In this document: one piece after another, positions 1 through 6,892 of the stretch
How positions within the stretch are numbered: the first letter of the stretch is position 1
Layout of the letters: every line of letters starts with the position of its first letter
NCBI GenBank assembly: GCA_031273305.1
Contig: JAISSC010000130.1
Location: 1 to 12,488 of the forward strand
DNA length: 12,488 nt
Source of the DNA: Flavobacteriaceae bacterium
GTDB lineage: Bacteria; Bacteroidota; Bacteroidia; Flavobacteriales; Weeksellaceae
Reading direction: 5' to 3'
Position numbers and translations under genes: made by a program
The notes under the pieces: model-generated
Database searches by the model: none
Told to the model about the DNA's origin: nothing
The model's input: only the letters and a program-made list of their open reading frames with translations

Positions 1-63
1 ACACCAGAAAATGAGCGATTATCCACAGATACCAGCTATATACCGAATCACCGCCTAAAGCAT

Positions 64-71
64 TAACTTTG
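64..71 (+). promoter_or_regulatory. Candidate Bacteroidota -7 promoter element (TAACTTTG)
   Basis: TAACTTTG matches the Bacteroidota sigma-factor -7 consensus TAnnTTTG exactly. It lies about 70 nt before the ATG of the DUF2809-type gene, so the leader would be roughly 65 nt. I see no TTTG at the -33 distance. The box overlaps a small inverted repeat (CTTTG at 67-71, CAAAG at 80-84), which could be coincidental. The call rests on the one motif only. Confidence 0.35.
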
Positions 72-141
72 CAAAACAACAAAGCTGGTATGGCAAGCAA
101 AGTAGAAGCCTAGAACAACACACAATCTAATCCCGCCAAAA

Positions 142-540
142 ATGAAATTCCGATTTAATTTTACTGCATTTTTAGTGTTTATAATATTCCTAATTATAGA
201 AGTAGGCATTGGTGTTTTTATCCATGATTCCTTTATTCGTCCCTGGGGAGGAGATTTTCTGGTTATCTTCTTGATTTATTATTTTGCCAAAACTTTCATT
301 AAAACCGAGACTTTATACCTGATAGTGGCGGTTCTTTTATTTGCATATGCCGTAGAAATTGCCCAGTATTTCAAAATTGCCGATGCTTTACATATAAAAA
401 ACAAGATTTTACGGATTATAATAGGAACTTCCTTTAGTTGGGGAGATTTACCGGCATACAGTTTCGGAGGCATTTGTTGCTACCTGTTGGAAAACCGAAT
501 TAATAACCACAAAACACCCGACAAAAAACGGATTTTTTGA
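142..540 (+). CDS. DUF2809 family small integral membrane protein
   Basis: This is a 132-residue hydrophobic protein with about four predicted membrane segments (near residues 9-27, 37-54, 57-75 and 103-118) and a basic C-terminal tail. It fits the DUF2809 family by its length and by three conserved patches: RPWGGD near 33-38, VEIAQYF at 71-77 and SFSWGDLPAYSFGG at 97-110. These resemble the family's 'RP..GD.LV', 'vE..Q' and 'G..f.w.D...Y..G' motifs. The biochemical function of the family is unknown, so none is assigned. The ATG at 142 is the first in frame and begins a typical MKFR start before the first membrane segment; no Shine-Dalgarno is evident. The gene is convergent with the lipoprotein gene that ends at 572. 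Family membership is recalled from motif pattern, not from a search. Confidence 0.75.
   Translation: MKFRFNFTAFLVFIIFLIIEVGIGVFIHDSFIRPWGGDFLVIFLIYYFAKTFIKTETLYLIVAVLLFAYAVEIAQYFKIADALHIKNKILRIIIGTSFSWGDLPAYSFGGICCYLLENRINNHKTPDKKRIF
522..539. terminator. Possible bidirectional terminator hairpin in the convergent junction
   Basis: CAAAAAA (522-528), loop CGGA and TTTTTTG (533-539) form a perfect 7-bp stem with a tetraloop. It sits at the very end of the DUF2809-type gene and about 33 nt past the stop of the opposing lipoprotein gene. Because it is A/T symmetric it would give a U-rich 3' arm on either strand. The stem is weak and lies partly inside coding sequence, so it may be only a lysine-rich tail followed by a T run. 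Confidence 0.3.
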
Positions 541-571
541 CGTTCCGGATAAAATAAAATTACTTATAAAA

Positions 572-1321
572 CTACTTGATAGGCATGTACATAATAGACA
601 TAACTTTTGTTCCGCCATCTATGATAACCGTAGAAGGATAAGCAGAGCTGGTTTCATATTCGTATTGATAAGTATAGCCATTATCATCAAGAGTTATATT
701 GTTCACCAAGAAGTGGGTCAACCCCAACTCTCCTTGAGAAGAAAGTAATGACCACTGAGGAGTTCTTACGTTGCTTGCTATTCCTATACTTGCGCCATAG
801 GCGTAGGTAAGTACCAGACCGTCATGGGTTTTACCGGTTAAATTTCCCGGAACATCGTATTCGAACGTGGTAATGCCATCTTCCGGACTATCTTTTTTAA
901 TTAATTTTCCATTATTTAAATCGAGCGTAGAAGTTTCTTTCAACTCTGCGTTCACATAAAGCTCTTCTATTACCTGATTTGCATTTACATATAAGTAAAC
1001 ATAATCACTAATATCTAAGGATGTAGAAAGTTGAGTTTTTACTTTACTTACATTTCCGTCTTTATCATAGTAAAAATCACGGGTAAATTCAGAAGATTCC
1101 GAACTTGTTTGCTCAGAAATGAGCCGATTCAGATTATCATATTTGAGTATCAGTGTTTCTGTTGCGATTGGGTCTCCCGCTCCATTATAGGTGGTAATTG
1201 TAATTTTAGAAGGCAGTAATCTTTTTTCTGTATAAGTATACGGTTCAAAATTTTCATCACCACATGAAGTAAAAAAGTTGAAACATAAAAAACTAATTGT
1301 CAAGAATACTAAATTTTTCAT
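572..1321 (-). CDS. Putative lipoprotein with YD-repeat-like motifs (DUF4595-like)
   Basis: This 249-residue protein begins MKNLVFLTISFLCFNFFTSC, a hydrophobic signal ending in a lipobox-like FTSC with the acceptor cysteine at residue 20. It is therefore probably an exported, lipid-anchored protein. Residues after the cysteine (GDENFEP) are acidic, as often seen in Bacteroidota lipoproteins sent to the surface, but surface exposure is inference. The mature part is beta-rich and carries spaced YD-type motifs: YDNLNRL at 61-67, YDKDGNV at 85-91 and YDVPGNL at 155-161. A C-terminal YEYETSSAYPSTV stretch follows. This pattern resembles Bacteroidota lipoproteins of the DUF4595 type and distantly RHS/YD repeats, but there is no toxin domain or RHS core. 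Function is unknown. It is read from a TATCTTTG box very close to its ATG and ends convergent to the DUF2809-type gene. Confidence 0.8.
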   Translation of the reverse strand: MKNLVFLTISFLCFNFFTSCGDENFEPYTYTEKRLLPSKITITTYNGAGDPIATETLILKYDNLNRLISEQTSSESSEFTRDFYYDKDGNVSKVKTQLSTSLDISDYVYLYVNANQVIEELYVNAELKETSTLDLNNGKLIKKDSPEDGITTFEYDVPGNLTGKTHDGLVLTYAYGASIGIASNVRTPQWSLLSSQGELGLTHFLVNNITLDDNGYTYQYEYETSSAYPSTVIIDGGTKVMSIMYMPIK

Positions 1322-1334
1322 ATCTTGTTTTTTG

Positions 1335-1342
1335 CAAAGATA
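1335..1342 (-). promoter_or_regulatory. Bacteroidota -7 promoter element for the lipoprotein gene
   Basis: On the minus strand these bases read TATCTTTG, an exact TAnnTTTG. The box ends 13 nt before the lipoprotein ATG at 1321, so the transcript would have a very short leader of roughly 8-10 nt. No matching -33 TTTG is visible in the AT-rich upstream sequence. It lies in the 78-bp divergent gap shared with the yraN gene. Confidence 0.55.
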
Positions 1343-1399
1343 TTATTTTTATGAATTGAATGAAATTTTTAGAGGTATAAAAATTAAATTTTAGTAAAC

Positions 1400-1762
1400 A
1401 TGGCAATACATAATGATTTCGGAAAGGAGGCAGAAAAAAAGGCAGCAGAATTTTTAAAACTTTCAGGATATGAGATAGTAGAGCGAAACTGGAGGTTTGG
1501 CAAGTCGGAAATTGACATTATTGTGAGAAAGGGAGAAGAATTGGTTATTGTGGAGGTGAAAGCAAGAAGTTATGATGATGTTATCTCTCCGGAGGAGGCA
1601 GTTACCCCGTCAAAGAAAAAATTACTGATTGCGGCAGCAGACCACTATGTAATAGAAAATGAGTTGGATGTTGATGTGCGATTTGACATTGTATCTATTA
1701 TAAAAAAGAGGGATAAATGGGAGTTGACTCACATCGAAAATGCCTTTGATGCTATATTATAA
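1400..1762 (+). CDS. yraN: YraN/UPF0102 family endonuclease-like protein
   Basis: A 120-residue protein of the UPF0102 (YraN) family, the usual length for the family. It shows the conserved N-terminal pattern: G8..AE.KAAEFL, then GYEIVERNWRFGKSEIDII with E37 and D39, then LVIVEVKAR with E52 and K54. The E-x-D ... E-x-K set is the catalytic-type signature of the PD-(D/E)XK nuclease fold, on which the family's predicted nucleic-acid role rests. A biological role is not firmly established and activity is not demonstrable here. The ATG at 1400 gives the family's expected start; there is no clear Shine-Dalgarno. The promoter is uncertain: a near-match TAAATTTT lies at 1385-1392. Its stop codon overlaps the end of the opposing methyltransferase gene by 6 bp, so transcripts of the two genes must meet inside coding sequence. 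Confidence 0.9.
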   Translation: MAIHNDFGKEAEKKAAEFLKLSGYEIVERNWRFGKSEIDIIVRKGEELVIVEVKARSYDDVISPEEAVTPSKKKLLIAAADHYVIENELDVDVRFDIVSIIKKRDKWELTHIENAFDAIL

Positions 1763-2452
1763 GTAAAATTCGGAGGTTAGGTTTTTATATCTTTCCGACC
1801 GGATGCGGGGGCGTTCCTCCAGATAAAATTCTTCGGGAAGGACATCTTGTTTTTTGTGGGACAACTCTAAAAAAGTTCTTCGGATTCTCCCATTTTTAAT
1901 TCCCCTGATCCGCAGGATTCTTTCAGGAAACAAATCTGAGCATTCGGATAGAGAAAGAAGCTCTTGTTCACTTTCAAAAGGAAGAATATATCCTATCCTG
2001 CCATTTTCCGACAATAGCGATTTTGATCTTTTTATCAGGGAGGAATAGTTCAGTTTGAGTTGATAGCGGGCAACAGGATGTTTAAGATGTTCCTGTTCGG
2101 AGGCTTTAAAGTAAGGAGGATTACAGATGATATAATCAAATTTTTTATCGGAAATAAAATGGTGCAGGTCAGAATGAATTACGCAAATATTTGAAGAAAA
2201 AGGAGAGTTCTCACTATTTTCTCTGGCGAGATTAAAAGCCTCTGTTTCCGAGTCGATGGCGGTAATTTGAGCTAAAGTATTTCTTTGCGCACAGATAAAA
2301 GAGAGCAGTCCTGTTCCCGTCCCGATGTCCAGAATAAACCGGGCTTGAGACAGGTTTGCCAGACATCCCAATAAGACACCGTCGGTTCCTACTTTGAAAA
2401 CATTGGGGCTTTGTTTGACCGAGAATTTTTTGAATTTGAAAACGTCATTCAT
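1757..2452 (-). CDS. trmN6: tRNA1(Val) (adenine-37-N6)-methyltransferase-like (TrmN6/YfiC)
   Basis: A 231-residue class I SAM-dependent methyltransferase. The N-terminus has FKFKKFSVKQ and KVGTDGVLLG (20-29), typical of the YfiC/TrmN6 group. The SAM-binding motif I is LDIGTGTG at 41-48, an acidic residue follows in ITAIDSE at 63-69, and the N6-adenine motif IV NPPY is at 111-114. Characterised family members methylate N6 of A37 in tRNA-Val; that activity is inferred here. The frame stays open further upstream to 2641, but those residues overlap the kinase gene and do not look like family sequence, so the ATG at 2452 is chosen. That start overlaps the kinase stop by 8 bp, consistent with coupled translation. 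It is the last gene of the minus-strand cluster and runs 6 bp into yraN. Confidence 0.88.
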   Translation of the reverse strand: MNDVFKFKKFSVKQSPNVFKVGTDGVLLGCLANLSQARFILDIGTGTGLLSFICAQRNTLAQITAIDSETEAFNLARENSENSPFSSNICVIHSDLHHFISDKKFDYIICNPPYFKASEQEHLKHPVARYQLKLNYSSLIKRSKSLLSENGRIGYILPFESEQELLSLSECSDLFPERILRIRGIKNGRIRRTFLELSHKKQDVLPEEFYLEERPRIRSERYKNLTSEFYL

Positions 2453-3881
2453 TCTTAGGGATTTCAAACTTGAAGATACTCCCGTTTCCCTCTTCCGAGA
2501 TAAAGGTAATAGACCCATTATATTCTTCAATAAGTTTTTTTGTGATTGCCAGTCCCAGTCCGCTTCCGCTGGTTTTAGTAGAAAATTGAGGCGTAAAGAT
2601 TTTAGATTGTATTTCCTCCGGAATACCGTTACCGTTATCAATTATGGAAAAGTAAACAATACGCATATCCTGACGTATCTTTACCGTAATTTCAGGTATT
2701 TTGGTTTCAGGAATAGACTGGAATGCATTTTTTACCAGATTGGTAAGCACCCGGTTGAGCAAATTAGGGTCGATAGTTAAAATAATAGGCTCTTCCAGTG
2801 TATCAATTTTGATGTATTGAGACGGAAATATTTCCATAGAGTTTCTTACTATTTCAATCACGTCCAGTCTTTTATCCTTTTTCTGAGACATCTTTGTGAA
2901 ATCGGAAAAATCTTCGGCTATGGAAGATATAGTATCAATTTGTTGGATTAGGGAACGGATAAGCGTATCCAGTTTTTCCTTAACCTTAGAATCCTTAGGG
3001 TCAAACCTCATTTGGAAATTTTGGATTTCAAGCCTCATGGGGGTGAGCGGATTTTTAATCTCATGGGCAACCTGTCGTGCCATTTCCTGCCATGCATCGT
3101 CTTTTTCAGCCTTAACCAAAGCATCGGTTTGTTCCTTGAATTTTGCCAGCATAGTGTTGTATGCTTTCACCAGAGGGCTTATTTCATCAATATAATTATA
3201 TAGGATAGGTCGGTTGTGGGTCAGTGCTCCGGTGTCACTTAGCCGATAGGCAATTTCCTTCATTTTTCGGGTTAATGTCTGAGAGAAGAACCATGAAAAA
3301 ATACCGCTGATTATTAATACAATAAACATAATCACCGAGTATCTGTATAACAATGAGTAAAAATCCTTTTTTAGAAATGCATCGTCGTGTAAATAGGGGA
3401 AACTTATAATTGTAATAGGCTGATAATCATTATTATATATATACCGATAGACAGAAGAATAATGCTCTCCCGATTGCGGCGATGTATTGAGTATTTCAAT
3501 ACGGTCATTGGTAGTATTAAGATTTTTTAAAATCTCCTTAGGCACAAAGTCCGTTCTGGCATTTGGTATTTTATTCCCCAGTATGAATTTCCCATCCAGA
3601 GAATAAAAATTTATATCCAGATTGTTAATATCTGAAATTTCATATATCTTATTCCCGATTCGGTCTTTGATTTCCTCCGGTTTTGTGTTCCTGCTGGAGA
3701 GTAGATAATCGAAAGTTTCGATGATCAGTTGCTCTTTTCTTTCCAATCTTTTGTTGTTGTAATCCTCCACGATTTGTATGTATTGATAAAAGGTGATCAA
3801 TCCCATAGCAAATATGGTGCTGATAACTACCAAAATCATCATCAGGAAGATGCGCATAGAAAGAGGAAATCTTTTATACAT
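2445..3881 (-). CDS. NtrY-like membrane sensor histidine kinase
   Basis: A 478-residue two-TM sensor kinase. TM1 is near residues 10-32, followed by an extracytoplasmic sensor region (about 33-180) and TM2 near 182-200. A HAMP-like linker covers about 201-255. The dimerisation/phosphoacceptor helix has VAHEIKNPLTPMRL with His273, a pattern typical of NtrY-type kinases. The ATPase domain shows the N box NRVLTNLVKNAF (376-387, Asn385), the G1 box DNGNGI at 415-420 and the G2 box GSGLGLAI at 439-446. All catalytic elements are present, so it should be an active kinase. No response regulator is encoded in the window, so its partner lies elsewhere. It starts 30 bp after the membrane-protein stop and its stop overlaps the methyltransferase start. 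The signal it senses is unknown; the neighbouring exporter suggests envelope or export-related sensing, which is inference. Confidence 0.9.
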   Translation of the reverse strand: MYKRFPLSMRIFLMMILVVISTIFAMGLITFYQYIQIVEDYNNKRLERKEQLIIETFDYLLSSRNTKPEEIKDRIGNKIYEISDINNLDINFYSLDGKFILGNKIPNARTDFVPKEILKNLNTTNDRIEILNTSPQSGEHYSSVYRYIYNNDYQPITIISFPYLHDDAFLKKDFYSLLYRYSVIMFIVLIISGIFSWFFSQTLTRKMKEIAYRLSDTGALTHNRPILYNYIDEISPLVKAYNTMLAKFKEQTDALVKAEKDDAWQEMARQVAHEIKNPLTPMRLEIQNFQMRFDPKDSKVKEKLDTLIRSLIQQIDTISSIAEDFSDFTKMSQKKDKRLDVIEIVRNSMEIFPSQYIKIDTLEEPIILTIDPNLLNRVLTNLVKNAFQSIPETKIPEITVKIRQDMRIVYFSIIDNGNGIPEEIQSKIFTPQFSTKTSGSGLGLAITKKLIEEYNGSITFISEEGNGSIFKFEIPKNE

Positions 3882-3911
3882 TAGTTTTAGAATCTGAGTG
3901 AGTTCATTACT

Positions 3912-5300
3912 CTATTCTTCAGGCAGTGCCCGCCATCTTTTTATTATTTTACTAAAGAAGAACAGAATAATAAATACAAATATAAGATTTATCCAGTAAA
4001 ATGCACTAGGATAATCCTTAAAAAACCGATATAAAAAACTGCGTTCATTGTAATAATCGCGGTTGGGGTCATAATCGTTTTCCATATATCCGGAATAATG
4101 AAGCATCAGCAAATAAGGAAGCATCCACAATATTAAATTTAAAACAACCGTAGACTTTCCTTTGGAATCGGTATTTAGAATTTTACGTCCTACATATATC
4201 AGCATAATTAAGAATAAAACCGACCAGTAGAAAATAGTTAAATAAAGCAGGTTATCGCCTTTACTATTGCCGACTATTGTAAAAATAGCAGTAATAATCC
4301 CATTGATAAATGCGAGTAATCCTGCAACGACAATACTTATCAGCCATGATCTTCCACCGGTCACACGGAAAGAAAATAATAAGATAGATAAAGATAATGC
4401 AATATATAAGGTTACTAAAATAAAGTCCAGCATAGAATAGAGATTGTGATATGCATCGTATATTTTCAGATAACCATAATAAAGGGTATCATACCTCACA
4501 TAATACTTACTTACAGTGTCATAAGATGATTTGTAGTGCTTTATATAATTTGAAGGTGATACGGGAAAATTCGGAGGATTATATATTAACTTCATCCAAG
4601 TATCAACATCCAGATTGGTAGTAACATTATGTTTTTTTTGGAGATTAAGGTATTGGGTCATTAAATTTCGTATACTGTCCTGCTGTCCTTCAACCAGCCA
4701 TTTTTTTACAGTATTATAGAGCAATGTGTCTTCAGCGGAATGATAATACTTTTCAAAATTTAGCAGGGAGACACTTATAGAGTCTTTAGCCTGAATGGAA
4801 TCGGAGTCACTAAAAGATGCCTTATGTAAATAATAGTAATCATCCGATTCCGGTAATAAAATTTCAATTTTAGTTAGCAATTCTCTGGCATTTAAAACTT
4901 CTTGCAGGGAGGCATATGATTTTTCTTTAGTCTCAACCCCTTGTGTGTAAGAAAAAGAATACAAACAATTACCGAAAAGGAGAAGAAATGCAATACCCCA
5001 TTCCTGATATAAAGAAACAGCCTTTTTGGGATAAAAAGATTTAAACGCATTGTTTTTCAGGTAAAACACCAACCAGATAATCATAACCAGAGTAGAAGTT
5101 AGTCCGGTAATAAGAAAAAATATAATATTATTGTCTCTTCTGTAATACTCCTGATTTTGAAAATCAACATACCCGGAAACAAAGCCAAGTAAAAAGAACA
5201 AGACGTTGAATCCGATAACAATTGCTCCTGTGGGTATTACTTTAGTATTCCAAAGGAGAGGATAATTGAGGAGTAAATATTTTTGTATTTTTTTGAACAT
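3912..5300 (-). CDS. Eight-TM membrane protein, probable permease partner of the adjacent ABC ATPase
   Basis: I do not recognise a named family. The 462-residue protein has three N-terminal membrane segments (about 22-42, 58-80, 102-118), a soluble region of about 170 residues (119-288), then five more segments (about 291-311, 317-341, 351-371, 384-401, 434-453). The soluble region is rich in Tyr, Asp and Ser and shows no enzyme motif. This many-TM layout, directly downstream of an ATPase with no membrane domain, suggests the membrane subunit of an ABC exporter; substrate unknown. The frame could start 9 bp earlier at a TTG (5309), but the ATG at 5300 gives a normal MFKKIQKYLLL start and is preferred. 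It lies 27 bp after the ATPase stop and 30 bp before the kinase, so it is very probably co-transcribed. Confidence 0.75.
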   Translation of the reverse strand: MFKKIQKYLLLNYPLLWNTKVIPTGAIVIGFNVLFFLLGFVSGYVDFQNQEYYRRDNNIIFFLITGLTSTLVMIIWLVFYLKNNAFKSFYPKKAVSLYQEWGIAFLLLFGNCLYSFSYTQGVETKEKSYASLQEVLNARELLTKIEILLPESDDYYYLHKASFSDSDSIQAKDSISVSLLNFEKYYHSAEDTLLYNTVKKWLVEGQQDSIRNLMTQYLNLQKKHNVTTNLDVDTWMKLIYNPPNFPVSPSNYIKHYKSSYDTVSKYYVRYDTLYYGYLKIYDAYHNLYSMLDFILVTLYIALSLSILLFSFRVTGGRSWLISIVVAGLLAFINGIITAIFTIVGNSKGDNLLYLTIFYWSVLFLIMLIYVGRKILNTDSKGKSTVVLNLILWMLPYLLMLHYSGYMENDYDPNRDYYNERSFLYRFFKDYPSAFYWINLIFVFIILFFFSKIIKRWRALPEE

Positions 5301-5327
5301 GGTAATCAAAATTTTAAAAAGATAATA

Positions 5328-6491
5328 TTAAACGAAAAAACGACGTGTAGAGTTGGATATATCCCGCAGATACTTAACAGGAATATTCTCATCAATAACG
5401 ATTTGTAAGAAATTATTCATGGAAACAGAATCGGGGAAATGAGCTATATAGGTTCCCCCGTTATATTGTAATTTAGATAAATGTAAATTATTCAATGTCT
5501 TATATAGCTGTTCCTGACTCCAATCAGACTCAAACTCGATAATAAAATCATTCGAGACGACTTCTGTTTTATTTCCTATATTTTGAGGTCTTAAATTCTT
5601 TTGCTCTCCGTGTTTAAGGAAGATCACCTGATCCGAAGTTTTTTCTACCTCATATAACTGTTGTGAGCTTAACACTATCCCCAACGGACGGAAAGGAGAT
5701 TTAGCGATAAACTTAAAATCATCCAAGACGGTTTGTTGTGCCAGAATATCCAGATTGGCAAGAGGTTCGTCTATTAACAACAACTTAGGTTTTCTTAGAA
5801 GCATCCGGGCTAGTTCAAAACGCATTTTGTATCCGGAAGAAAGATTTTTCCAGTTCAGGTTTCTGTAATTCCGCAAACCCATCCGTGCGATGATAAGTTC
5901 TACCGTCAATTCGTTTTCTTCCGCTCTGATGCCGTAAGAAGAGGCTGTGAAACTCAGGTTGTCCCGCATGGAACCATACCAGGTATTGGTTCGTTGAGGG
6001 ATATATATCAGTCTGGTTCTCAGTTCATAAGCATCGTTATATTTGAAAGAATACGAAATATTTCCGTCAGTAGGTTGAAGTTCCCCACACAAGGCACGGA
6101 GCAGGGTGGTCTTACCGTTTCCGTTTTCTCCCACCAACCCGATGATCTCCCCCTCAGAGACCTGCATACTTACCGGGCCTAAAGCAAAAGAAGATTTGCT
6201 GTAAGATTTTTTCAGGTTTTCCGCTTTCAGCAATAAGCCGGGTTTGGTTACGGTTTTTTTGGAAAGGAATTGATATAGCTTCTCAAGTATGGAAGAATAT
6301 TTCTCCTTTTTACCCTCCGGATTGGACTCGTTATAATCCGCCCACGACAGGAGTTCATTAGTTTCCCTGTAAAAAGAAATATCTTCCGTGTCCAAAGTCA
6401 GGTCTATGATTCGTTTTAATACGAGAGTATAGTCTTCAAATTGTAAAAAATGCAGGATTTCACGATATTGTTTTTCAAAAATGTCATTCAT
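5328..6491 (-). CDS. ABC transporter ATP-binding protein with N- and C-terminal extensions
   Basis: A 387-residue protein with one nucleotide-binding domain at about 86-300. Visible motifs are Walker A GENGNGKT at 121-128, the Q loop around Gln166 (YIPQR), the signature LSSGY at 217-221, Walker B LLLIDEP at 237-243 and the D-loop region LANLD at 244-248. The H-loop position, normally the His of an 'SSH' motif, reads SSQQLYEVE, so Gln277 replaces it. The first 85 residues are a helical extension absent from ordinary ATPases, and about 310-387 form a C-terminal domain like those on some exporter ATPases. With the adjacent 8-TM protein it probably forms an ABC exporter; substrate unknown. The ATG at 6491 has a GGAG about 7 nt upstream, one of the few clear ribosome binding sites here. 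It is the first gene of the minus-strand cluster. Confidence 0.88.
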   Translation of the reverse strand: MNDIFEKQYREILHFLQFEDYTLVLKRIIDLTLDTEDISFYRETNELLSWADYNESNPEGKKEKYSSILEKLYQFLSKKTVTKPGLLLKAENLKKSYSKSSFALGPVSMQVSEGEIIGLVGENGNGKTTLLRALCGELQPTDGNISYSFKYNDAYELRTRLIYIPQRTNTWYGSMRDNLSFTASSYGIRAEENELTVELIIARMGLRNYRNLNWKNLSSGYKMRFELARMLLRKPKLLLIDEPLANLDILAQQTVLDDFKFIAKSPFRPLGIVLSSQQLYEVEKTSDQVIFLKHGEQKNLRPQNIGNKTEVVSNDFIIEFESDWSQEQLYKTLNNLHLSKLQYNGGTYIAHFPDSVSMNNFLQIVIDENIPVKYLRDISNSTRRFFV

Positions 6492-6523
6492 AAGTTCTCC
6501 GGATATAAAAAAGTTTTATAAAA

Positions 6524-6531
6524 CAAAGCTA
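6524..6531 (-). promoter_or_regulatory. Bacteroidota -7 promoter element for the ABC/kinase/methyltransferase cluster
   Basis: The minus strand reads TAGCTTTG, an exact TAnnTTTG, 33 nt before the ATPase ATG. Transcription would start near 6518, leaving a leader of about 27 nt that contains the GGAG ribosome binding site. A TTTG (6566-6569, minus strand) lies too far upstream for normal -33 spacing, so only the -7 element is supported. Confidence 0.5.
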
Positions 6532-6540
6532 ACGATAATA

Positions 6541-6779
6541 TGGTGATATTATTATTGCAGGTCATCAAATCTTAGAAAACCACAAATGTAAAACTATTTA
6601 CGGATTATAGACCTTTTTAAATTTATTATCCCTAACTCACATTAAAACAGGATTTATCAGGCGATTTCAAAATGATATAAAAGCAGAAGAAAGTACGCCA
6701 AGAAATTATCATATTGATTTCTTATAGTACAATAAATTATAACTATTGTAAAATAATAATAGGTCGACCTTATACTGTG
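6541..6779. other. Intergenic stretch with no recognisable gene
   Basis: This AT-rich stretch lies between the minus-strand cluster promoter and the next plus-strand promoter. I see no open frame longer than about a dozen codons with a plausible start, no strong hairpin and no RNA motif. Its only ordered sequence is a 10-bp palindrome at 6761-6770, listed separately. Confidence 0.5.
6761..6770. repeat. Perfect 10-bp palindrome, possible operator
   Basis: AGGTCGACCT is a perfect palindrome in otherwise AT-rich sequence. It ends 9 bp before the TATCTTTG box at 6780-6787, between the expected -33 and -7 positions, where a dimeric repressor could block the promoter. No regulator gene lies next to it, so the operator role is inference. 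Confidence 0.35.
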
Positions 6780-6787
6780 TATCTTTG
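6780..6787 (+). promoter_or_regulatory. Bacteroidota -7 promoter element upstream of a micro-ORF
   Basis: TATCTTTG is an exact TAnnTTTG and is identical to the box before the lipoprotein gene. It lies 18 nt before the ATG of a 28-codon frame and about 280 nt before the secreted-protein gene. The short distance fits the micro-ORF better, although the same transcript could continue into the gene at 7064. Confidence 0.55.
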
Positions 6788-6805
6788 CTAACAAAAAACA
6801 TCGCT

Positions 6806-6892
6806 ATGAATTTCTTAAAAAAAATAGTTAGTTTGGAGAATATATTGATGTATTCAGTATTTATCCTATTATTGTTATTATTTTTAAAGTAA
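6806..6892 (+). CDS. Probable small hydrophobic membrane peptide (28 aa)
   Basis: This frame encodes 28 residues: MNFLKKIVSLENILMYS, then a single strongly hydrophobic stretch (about residues 14-27) ending in Lys. The layout is a short basic N-terminus followed by one membrane helix, typical of small bacterial membrane proteins and also of some type I toxins. No family is recognised. Support comes from its position: a perfect TAnnTTTG promoter box lies 18 nt before the ATG, with a palindrome just upstream of the box, and nothing else near the promoter is coding. There is no Shine-Dalgarno, as for most genes here. Against it, a short frame in AT-rich DNA is easily hydrophobic by chance, and no antisense RNA or partner is evident. 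Confidence 0.4.
   Translation: MNFLKKIVSLENILMYSVFILLLLLFLK

Noticed and set aside
1..66. Open frame at the left edge ending with a stop at 64-66 (TPENERLSTDT...), and another ending near 56-58
   Set aside because: Two competing frames are open for about 20 codons and neither shows a recognisable protein end, so no upstream gene fragment can be supported.
90..113. Seven-codon frame (MASKVEA) after the TAACTTTG box
   Set aside because: Far too short to support as a gene; no conservation evidence available.
572..1321. Possible RHS/YD-type toxin
   Set aside because: Only three degenerate YD-like motifs in a 249-residue lipoprotein; no RHS core, no C-terminal toxin domain and no immunity gene nearby.
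2453..2641. N-terminal extension of the methyltransferase frame
   Set aside because: It lies wholly inside the kinase gene in another frame and has no family-like sequence; the ATG at 2452 gives the known family start.
2394..2780. Plus-strand open frame of 128 codons opposite the kinase/methyltransferase junction
   Set aside because: A shadow of two well-supported minus-strand genes; no domain and no promoter.
5301..5309. TTG start three codons before the membrane-protein ATG
   Set aside because: The ATG at 5300 is a normal start and the extra residues add nothing.
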